Source: Pseudonocardia sp. TRM90224
GTDB lineage: Bacteria; Actinomycetota; Actinomycetes; Mycobacteriales; Pseudonocardiaceae
Reading direction: 5' to 3'
Assembly: GCF_021245725.1 (NCBI RefSeq)
Contig: NZ_JAJGSX010000048.1
Span: 1 to 53,240, forward strand
Length of the DNA stretch: 53,240 bases
This document shows positions 46,161 to 53,240 of the stretch, one piece after another (the first letter of the stretch is position 1; the number at the start of each line of letters is the position of its first letter). Under the pieces are notes generated by a model. That model had not been told where the DNA came from and searched no databases. It saw nothing but the letters and a program-made list of their open reading frames with translations. The translations under genes were made by a program, and so were the position numbers.

Positions 46161-46610
46161 TCAAACCGGCCAGAAGTAGGGGAGTTCGGGGTCGGTGGTC
46201 TCGAAGACGGGCAGGTAGTGCGCCGGCATCTTCCTGATCAGCGCCGCGCGGTGGCTGCGGTGCACGCGCTCGTCACCCAGCCACGACGGCAACGCTCCGG
46301 TCGTCGAGAGCGCCGCCTGCGAGGCCGGCGACGGGCCGCCGGCGGCAGCCAGATCCGCGGCGATGGTCGCCGCGCACGTGTCCGGGTGCCCGCGCGCGAC
46401 CCATTCGTCGCACATCGCCGTCCCGTAGGCCGCAACCGCTTCCGGGTGCCCCCTCCACATCTTCACCGCCGGATGGTGCTGCCAGCCGTAGCCCGGCCGC
46501 GTCAGCGCGCGCAGGATCTGCAGCGCCTCGACGCGCTGCTTGCCGAGCCGCCGTTCGTCGAGGACCGCCGCGCTGGCGGCGAAGTCGGGGTACGGCAGGA
46601 ACGTCTGCAA
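46161..46610 (-). CDS. MSMEG_6728 family protein (pyrimidine-dimer glycosylase-like)
   Basis: 149 residues. The N-terminal MQTFLPYPDFAASAAVLDER with RRLGKQRVEALQIL is the hallmark of the MSMEG_6728 family, related to T4 endonuclease V-type (Pyr_excise) folds; VHRSHRAALIRK and PYFWPV at the end also fit. A DNA repair role is inferred from the fold. The start is TTG (46608-46610) with AGAGGTGG upstream. It is followed after 46 bases by the AMIN-like gene on the same strand. Confidence 0.85.
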   Translation of the reverse strand: MQTFLPYPDFAASAAVLDERRLGKQRVEALQILRALTRPGYGWQHHPAVKMWRGHPEAVAAYGTAMCDEWVARGHPDTCAATIAADLAAAGGPSPASQAALSTTGALPSWLGDERVHRSHRAALIRKMPAHYLPVFETTDPELPYFWPV

Positions 46611-46672
46611 GCGACCACCTCTTCTCGTCCGCGTCCGCGACTACCCCGACCCGCCCGCCCCCATGCCACCCC

Positions 46673-46742
46673 AACTTCCCCACCGTTTTGCCAACTTGCA
46701 CGCCCTGGAAGGCGTGCAGATTGGCAAAACGGTGGGGAAGTT
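46673..46742. repeat. 70-nt long hairpin, family A copy 2
   Basis: Perfect 22-base outer arms (46673-46694 and 46721-46742), the same sequence as the copy at 5684-5753. The inner stem is GCACGCC/GGCGTGC; relative to copy 1 a stem A-T pair has become G-C through paired changes. It lies between two minus-strand genes, after the GAF-ANTAR gene and before the MSMEG_6728 gene. Confidence 0.85.
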
Positions 46743-46838
46743 CGGGGTCGGGACGCCAGCTCCTGCCGCGAGACGGTCTTCAGTTGTGCGTTCGCCCACC
46801 GCTGCGGAGATTCCACCTGAGCATCGGTCGCGCGCAGA

Positions 46839-47552
46839 TCACGTCCGCCGGTGCGGGATCTCCCCCGTGTCGGCGACTTCCAGCGCGACGTCGCGCAGCT
46901 TGCGGTTGAGGTGCTGCGACGCCCGACGCAGCAGCGTGAACGCCTCGTCACGGCTGACCAGCCCCGCCGACATCAGCACCCCCATCGCCACCCCGATGTC
47001 CCGGCTCGACACCAACGCCACATCCAGGTTCGCGGCCCGCTCCCGGTCCTGGGCCGCACGCACCGCCAATGCCGCGTGCGTGGCGAGGATCGTGCCCAGC
47101 GCACGATCGTCCGCGTCGAACGCCGCCGCCGACCGCGAGTACAGGCTCAACGCCCCGATCGTGTCTTCCTCCACGAACAGCTGGAACGACAGCATGCTCC
47201 GCACACCCGTCGCGTCGAACGCGCGCCGGCTGAACGAAGGCCATCGCGCGTCCGTCGCCAGATCGTCGATCAGGTACGTGTCGTGCTCCGCGATCGCGTC
47301 GAGGCAGGGCCCCTGCCCCACTTCGTGCTGGACCGCGTCGACCGCGGGAGGCACCCCGTCCGTGGGCGCAACCGTCTCGATCCGACCGTTCCGACGCACG
47401 ATCGACACCGCAGCATGGTCACATCCGCCGACCATCTCCACGCCCGCGCACGTGACCCGGGCCAGGACCTTCTTCGGTGAACCCTGGCCCTGGAGCTGCC
47501 GTGCGACGTTGGCGAACGCCTCTGCGATTCGAGCATCCGCAGCTTGCTCCAT
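46839..47552 (-). CDS. GAF-ANTAR regulator
   Basis: 237 residues. GAF domain (about 30-165: VEMVGGCDHAAVSIV, GQGPCLDAIAEHDTYLI, MLSFQLFVEEDTIGALSLYS) then ANTAR (about 178-230: SSRDIGVAMGVLMSAGLVSR, EAFTLLRRASQHLNRKLRDV). ANTAR domains bind paired RNA hairpins and block termination; the GAF part senses a ligand or redox state. It is divergent from the manganese catalase gene, with a 257-base shared upstream region, so stress control is plausible. Confidence 0.92.
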   Translation of the reverse strand: MEQAADARIAEAFANVARQLQGQGSPKKVLARVTCAGVEMVGGCDHAAVSIVRRNGRIETVAPTDGVPPAVDAVQHEVGQGPCLDAIAEHDTYLIDDLATDARWPSFSRRAFDATGVRSMLSFQLFVEEDTIGALSLYSRSAAAFDADDRALGTILATHAALAVRAAQDRERAANLDVALVSSRDIGVAMGVLMSAGLVSRDEAFTLLRRASQHLNRKLRDVALEVADTGEIPHRRT

Positions 47553-47717
47553 ACCCGCAGAAAATACTTCGGGCCGCCGGTCGGCGCATCTCGATGCGCG
47601 CAGTCGTCGCCGACGGGCCTCCCGTCAGGAAGCCCCCTCGGCAGCTCGGCTCGTCCCGACGGAACGACGGTCTGGGCGCTCCTCGCCCCCGGGCAGGACG
47701 GGTAACCGCAGCCTCTC

Positions 47718-47742
47718 GTTTGGCCGATCCGGTGCCGGGTAT
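47718..47742 (+). promoter_or_regulatory. Sigma-B-like promoter before the manganese catalase
   Basis: GTTT (47718-47721), exactly 15 bases, then GGGTAT (47737-47742) matches the actinomycete sigma-B/stress sigma pattern (GTTT-N14-16-GGGTAY). The catalase ATG is 68 bases downstream, giving a leader of about 60 bases. A match of this quality with correct spacing next to a stress gene makes it credible. Confidence 0.65.
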
Positions 47743-47809
47743 GCGTGGGCAGCGTCGTCAAGCATCCGGCGACGAATTCCGAGCTCTCCGCAGAGATCGA
47801 GGTTCTCGC

Positions 47810-48793
47810 ATGTTCATGCACGTGCAACGAATGATCAATGAGATCGTCCCGGACGAACCCGACCCGGCCGCCGCCAACGCATTGCAGGAAGGCCTCGGGG
47901 GACAGTTCGGCGAAATGCGCACGATGATGCAGTACCTGTTCCAGGCGTTCAACTTCCGGGGCGCGGCCGGCAAGCCTTACAAGGATCTGCTCTACGGAGT
48001 GGGCACCGAGGAGATCGCGCACGTCGAGCTGATCGCGACGACGATCGCACGGCTGACCGACGGCGCACCGCAGTACAAAGGCGCGGCGACCAAGCCGGTC
48101 GACGAGCCCGGCAAGGGTGGGGCGACACCGCTGGACACCGCGCTCGGGGCCGGCAACATCCACCACTACCTGGTCGGCGCCCAGGGTGCGCTGCCGGTCG
48201 ACGCCGCCGGCAACCCGTGGCTCGGCTCGTACGTCTACAACAGCGGCAACCTCGTCCTGGACCTGCTGTACAACCTCATGCTCGAGTCCACCGGCCGGCT
48301 GCAGAAATGCCGCATCTACGAGATGACCGACAACAAGACCGCCCGCGCGACGATCTCCTACCTCATCGTCCGCGACCAGGCCCACGAGAACGCCTACGCC
48401 AAGGCACTGGAGTCGCTCGGCATCAACTGGGGTGCCGCCCTCCCGATCCCCAAGACCGACGCCGAACGCTTCCCCGAGGTCAAGAAGCTGCTGGCGGAAG
48501 GTCTGCACCTCAAGCAGTTCACGTTCAGCGCCGACAACCTGTCCGAAGCGGGGAAGATCTACCGGGGCGAGGCGCCGGCCAGCGTCGGCGGCGGCACGCT
48601 GACCACCGAGGTGGCGCCGGAGGGCTTCCCGATGGACATCGCCGTCGAACGCCCCGAGGAGTTCGCGCCCGGCCTCGACCCCGAACTGCTCGAACTGGTC
48701 CAGGCCACCGCGGAGCTCGAGCTGGCGGAAGCCGACGATCCCGGCGCCAACGGGAAGAAGCCCACCACCACTTCGGCGGCGAAGAAGAAGTAG
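47810..48793 (+). CDS. Manganese catalase
   Basis: 327 residues. Ferritin-like four-helix core with the dimanganese ligands: Glu in the first helix (EGLGGQFGEMRTMMQYL), GTEEIAHVE (Glu, His), then STGRLQKCRIYEM and VRDQAHENAYAKALESLG (Glu, His). It destroys hydrogen peroxide without haem. The C-terminus ends in a lysine tail (KKPTTTSAAKKK). ATG 47810 (GAGG upstream) or ATG 47816. Its promoter looks sigma-B-dependent, and a strong terminator hairpin follows. Confidence 0.93.
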   Translation: MFMHVQRMINEIVPDEPDPAAANALQEGLGGQFGEMRTMMQYLFQAFNFRGAAGKPYKDLLYGVGTEEIAHVELIATTIARLTDGAPQYKGAATKPVDEPGKGGATPLDTALGAGNIHHYLVGAQGALPVDAAGNPWLGSYVYNSGNLVLDLLYNLMLESTGRLQKCRIYEMTDNKTARATISYLIVRDQAHENAYAKALESLGINWGAALPIPKTDAERFPEVKKLLAEGLHLKQFTFSADNLSEAGKIYRGEAPASVGGGTLTTEVAPEGFPMDIAVERPEEFAPGLDPELLELVQATAELELAEADDPGANGKKPTTTSAAKKK

Positions 48794-48827
48794 CGTCAGT
48801 ACCGCCACGATCGGGTACACGTGCTCA

Positions 48828-48861
48828 GGTGCCCGGTTCCGTCGCGACGGAACCGGGCACC
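48828..48861. terminator. Strong hairpin after the manganese catalase gene
   Basis: GGTGCCCGGTTCCGTC and its perfect reverse complement (16-base stem) with a GC 2-base loop, 35 bases after the catalase stop. No T-run, as is common for actinomycete terminators. Confidence 0.8.
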
Positions 48862-48925
48862 AGATCCGGCGGCTGAACCCATCACGCCACCGGGTCGCCC
48901 CTCCCGGGTCAGTACAGTCCGCGCG

Positions 48926-50149
48926 ATGGGAGTCCCGCAGGCATCATGGGCCGAAGTGTTGTCCGGGCTGATCAACGACTCGCACCTCGTGACCGGCGAT
49001 CAGCTCTCGGCCACGGCGCACCAGGCGGTTCAACCGCTGGGACTCACCGCCGAGGTGCTGATCGTCGACATCGCCCAGCGCCAGCTGATCCCGATCCGCC
49101 CTCGAACATCAGCACGCATCAACGTGGAGGGAACCGTCGCAGGGCGCACGTACCAGCTCGGTGAGATCCAGCGCGGGACCGATGCCCAAGGCCGACAACA
49201 CCTGTGGGTACCGATGCTCGACGGCACCGATCGGGTCGGCGTGGTCCGAATCGGGCTCATGCCGCACGTCGCCGACAGCAGAGAGCTGCGGCAACGGTGC
49301 TGGGCCCTGTCGGGATTGCTCGGTCACATCACGGTCTCCAAGATGCCCTACAGCGAACGTCTCCGGTGGCTCCGCGGGAACGGGCCGCTCACGCCGGCCG
49401 CGGAGATGCTGTGGCAACTCCTGCCACCCCGCACGTTCGCCACCCCGCAGCTCGTCGTCACGGCACTCGTCGAGCCGCACGACCGGGTTGCCGGCGACGC
49501 CTACGACTACTCGGTCAACGCCGACGACGCGTTCCTGGCGGTCTACGACGGCGTCGGGCACGACCTGCAAGCCGGCCAGACCACCGCGCTGGCGATAACC
49601 GCGGTGCGCCACGGCCGCCGGGAGGGGCGAACCGATCTGGTCGAGCTGGCCGCCCGCGCCGACGAACTCCTCATGGCTCAGCCAGGCCCGACCAACTTCG
49701 TCACGGCGGTGCTCGCCACCCTCGACACCCGCAGCGGGATACTGCGCTACCTGCTGGCCGGTCATCCCCCGCCGCTCCTGCTCCGCGCCCGCCGCACGGT
49801 CAAGGAACTCGATGCCGCTCCCCGACCGCCGCTCGGGATCCCACCGGTGCCGGCTCATCCGCCGATGATCGGCACGGAAAAACTCGAACCCGGCGACAGG
49901 CTCCTGCTCTACTCCGACGGCATCACCGAGGCTCGCAACAACGACGGGCAGTTCTTCGGCGAGGAACGGCTCATCGACTTCACCGAGCGCGCCGAACTCG
50001 ACCGGCTGCCCGCGCCCGAAACGCTCCGCAGGCTCACCGCATCGATCCTCGCCCATCAGCACGGATTGCTCCAGGACGACGCCACGTTGCTGATGGCGGA
50101 CTGGTCGAGCGATGCTCATGAACGGATGTTCCCGGTGCTCGATCCATAG
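48926..50149 (+). CDS. SpoIIE/RsbU-type PP2C phosphatase
   Basis: 407 residues. The N-terminal half (about 1-150) is GAF-like sensor sequence; the C-terminal half is PP2C-SpoIIE: DRVAGDAYDYSVNADDAFLA, VYDGVGHDLQAGQTTALAI, YLLAGHPPPLLLR, GDRLLLYSDGITEARN and DDATLLMAD carry the metal-binding Asp residues. Such phosphatases activate anti-anti-sigma factors and so stress sigma factors. TACAGT ends 7 bases before the ATG with no ribosome site, which suggests a leaderless transcript (tentative). It sits directly after a gene with a sigma-B-like promoter. Confidence 0.9.
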   Translation: MGVPQASWAEVLSGLINDSHLVTGDQLSATAHQAVQPLGLTAEVLIVDIAQRQLIPIRPRTSARINVEGTVAGRTYQLGEIQRGTDAQGRQHLWVPMLDGTDRVGVVRIGLMPHVADSRELRQRCWALSGLLGHITVSKMPYSERLRWLRGNGPLTPAAEMLWQLLPPRTFATPQLVVTALVEPHDRVAGDAYDYSVNADDAFLAVYDGVGHDLQAGQTTALAITAVRHGRREGRTDLVELAARADELLMAQPGPTNFVTAVLATLDTRSGILRYLLAGHPPPLLLRARRTVKELDAAPRPPLGIPPVPAHPPMIGTEKLEPGDRLLLYSDGITEARNNDGQFFGEERLIDFTERAELDRLPAPETLRRLTASILAHQHGLLQDDATLLMADWSSDAHERMFPVLDP

Positions 50150-50242
50150 GTCGGGCGGGTGCCCCACACCTGGTCAGCTGCGGTCGTCGGGGCCTTCCGG
50201 TGTCTCGACCCGGCGGCGGTCGGGGGCGGTCCAGAACCGACG

Positions 50243-50278
50243 GACGCCCCGGCCGCCACAGGGGCGGGCCGGGGCGTC
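50243..50278. terminator. Bidirectional terminator hairpin
   Basis: GACGCCCCGGCC (50243-50254) and its exact reverse complement (50267-50278) around a 12-base loop, centred between the convergent phosphatase and katG genes and 15 bases from the katG stop. Confidence 0.75.
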
Positions 50279-50292
50279 GTCAGCGGAGCGAT

Positions 50293-52494
<2,202 letters not shown>

Positions 52495-52571
52495 GTCGGT
52501 CCTTCCTCGGTGGGACGCCGGTCGCGCTGGCCGGCGCCAGGTGGTGGGGTGCGCGGGTTCGGGGAGGGCGC

Positions 52572-53006
52572 TCAGCGGCCCAAGGGCGGAGACTGGCAGG
52601 CGGGGCAAAGCCCCCAATAGACGACCTCGGCCTCGTCGATCGTGAAGCCGGAGTCGTCGGACGCGGTCAGGCAAGGGGCCTCTCCGACGGCGCAGTCGAC
52701 GTCGGTGACCACACCACAGGCGCGGCACACGAGGTGGTGGTGGTTGTCGCCCACCCGCGCCTCGTAACGAGCGACCGAACCCGCCGGCTGGATGCGACGG
52801 ACCAGGCCTGCGTCGGTGAGCGCCCGCAGGACGTCGTACACGGCCTGGTGCGAGACCGACCCGAGCCGCTGCCGGGTCGCCGCGAGCAGCGTCTCGGTGT
52901 CGGCGTGCGGATGATCGTGCACAGCCGACAGCACAGCCTTGCGCGGCGCGGTGACCCGAAGTGCAGCTCCGCGCAGGAGACTCTCGACCTCGGAGGGGTT
53001 CTGCAC
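52572..53006 (-). CDS. furA: FurA-type peroxide/iron repressor
   Basis: 144 residues. Winged-helix N-terminus (LRVTAPRKAVLSAV, HQAVYDVLRALTDAGLVRR), metal-binding HHHLVCRACG and a structural CPACQ pair at the end. FurA represses katG and itself; oxidation releases it. The GTG at 53006 gives the family's usual length (about 145); longer frames add Arg-rich sequence. No ribosome site is clear, so translation may be leaderless or use a weak site. Confidence 0.9.
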   Translation of the reverse strand: MQNPSEVESLLRGAALRVTAPRKAVLSAVHDHPHADTETLLAATRQRLGSVSHQAVYDVLRALTDAGLVRRIQPAGSVARYEARVGDNHHHLVCRACGVVTDVDCAVGEAPCLTASDDSGFTIDEAEVVYWGLCPACQSPPLGR

Positions 53007-53030
53007 GGGGTCGATCCCAGCACGAAGACC

Positions 53031-53048
53031 GGAATGAATCAAGTCTAG
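53031..53048 (-). promoter_or_regulatory. Candidate furA promoter/operator
   Basis: The AT-rich segment reads CTAGACTTGATTCATTCC on the minus strand, 25-42 bases before the furA start. TAGACT could be a -10; TTGATTCATTCC resembles operator sequence ahead of actinobacterial furA genes. Assigned by position and composition. Confidence 0.35.
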
Positions 53049-53160
53049 CGAGATCAACTGGCGTGTCGCCCGGCGCCGGGCGTGGCGCGACGAGCGCGGC
53101 GGACAGCCCCGGCGGAGGTGCCAGGAGAGTGGCGTCAGGTGAATTACGGCAGCCCCTGGC

Positions 53161-53236
53161 TCGACGTTGCACACCGTCGACACACGTTGCACATGGCCGG
53201 CCATGTGCAAAGCACACCCACGGTGTGCAACGTCGA
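53161..53236. repeat. Nested palindromes with four TTGCACA/TGTGCAA sites
   Basis: Outer 17-base perfect inverted repeat (53161-53177 with 53220-53236) encloses a perfect 24-base palindrome (53187-53210: TTGCACATGGCC and its complement). Four copies of TTGCACA or its complement occur in 76 bases, ~155-230 bases upstream of furA at the window edge. It is probably a regulator-binding cluster, or regulation of a gene beyond the window. Confidence 0.7.
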
Positions 53237-53240
53237 CCCC

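Overview
The window is 53 kb of very GC-rich DNA with GTG and TTG starts, many 4-base ATGA/GTGA gene overlaps, ECF41 and sigma-B-like promoter sequences, ANTAR, PknB-type kinases, FurA-KatG, an MSMEG_6728-type protein and LpqN-like sensor domains. This points to a filamentous actinomycete, probably Pseudonocardiaceae (inference; no rRNA or tRNA gene was seen).

Layout. 1-12.5 kb: the end of a DUF222/HNH gene; a NarL-type response regulator; a second, truncated receiver gene that runs tail-to-tail into a duplicated histidine kinase; a membrane-anchored DJ-1/PfpI protein; a DUF899 protein; an M28 lipoprotein peptidase; two tandem Ser/Thr kinases; and an exported EEP-fold protein. 12.5-17.3 kb: an ECF41 sigma factor behind a candidate self-promoter, a P450 with a DoxX-like partner, a decayed allene-oxide-cyclase-like lipoprotein gene, a cyclase-family (KynB-like) protein and a TraB-like membrane protein. 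17.4-23.7 kb: a purine catabolism operon, xdhA-xdhB-xdhC-guanine deaminase, plus a small NTF2-fold protein. 24.9-45.0 kb: a probable biosynthetic gene cluster. 45.5-53.2 kb: a secreted AMIN-like protein, an MSMEG_6728 protein, and a stress block (GAF-ANTAR regulator, manganese catalase, SpoIIE phosphatase, KatG, FurA).

The most interesting region is 24.9-45.0 kb. It consists of three tightly coupled operons and one single gene. Operon A (+): Rieske oxygenase, AMP-forming ligase, LeuC-like and LeuD-like dehydratase subunits, 2-isopropylmalate/homocitrate-synthase-like condensing enzyme, DUF3179 protein. Operon C (-): HisC-like aminotransferase, GT-B glycosyltransferase, P450, AadK-like nucleotidyltransferase, FAD monooxygenase. 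Single gene (+): TauD-type dioxygenase. Operon B (-): P450 without the I-helix Thr, O-methyltransferase, long-chain-type polyprenyl diphosphate synthase, UbiA prenyltransferase, oxidosqualene-cyclase-like protein with a changed catalytic motif. Read together, these suggest a glycosylated, methylated meroterpenoid: a long prenyl chain is made, joined to an acid built by malate-type chain chemistry, perhaps epoxidised, cyclised and then oxidised. I do not recognise it as a named pathway.

Two families of structured intergenic repeats occur. A 70-nt hairpin appears at 5684 and 46673, with base changes that compensate in its inner stem. A 59-bp double palindrome appears at 23738 and, as its exact reverse complement, at 32503, with a diverged relative at 32233. 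The two inverted 59-bp copies bracket operon A.
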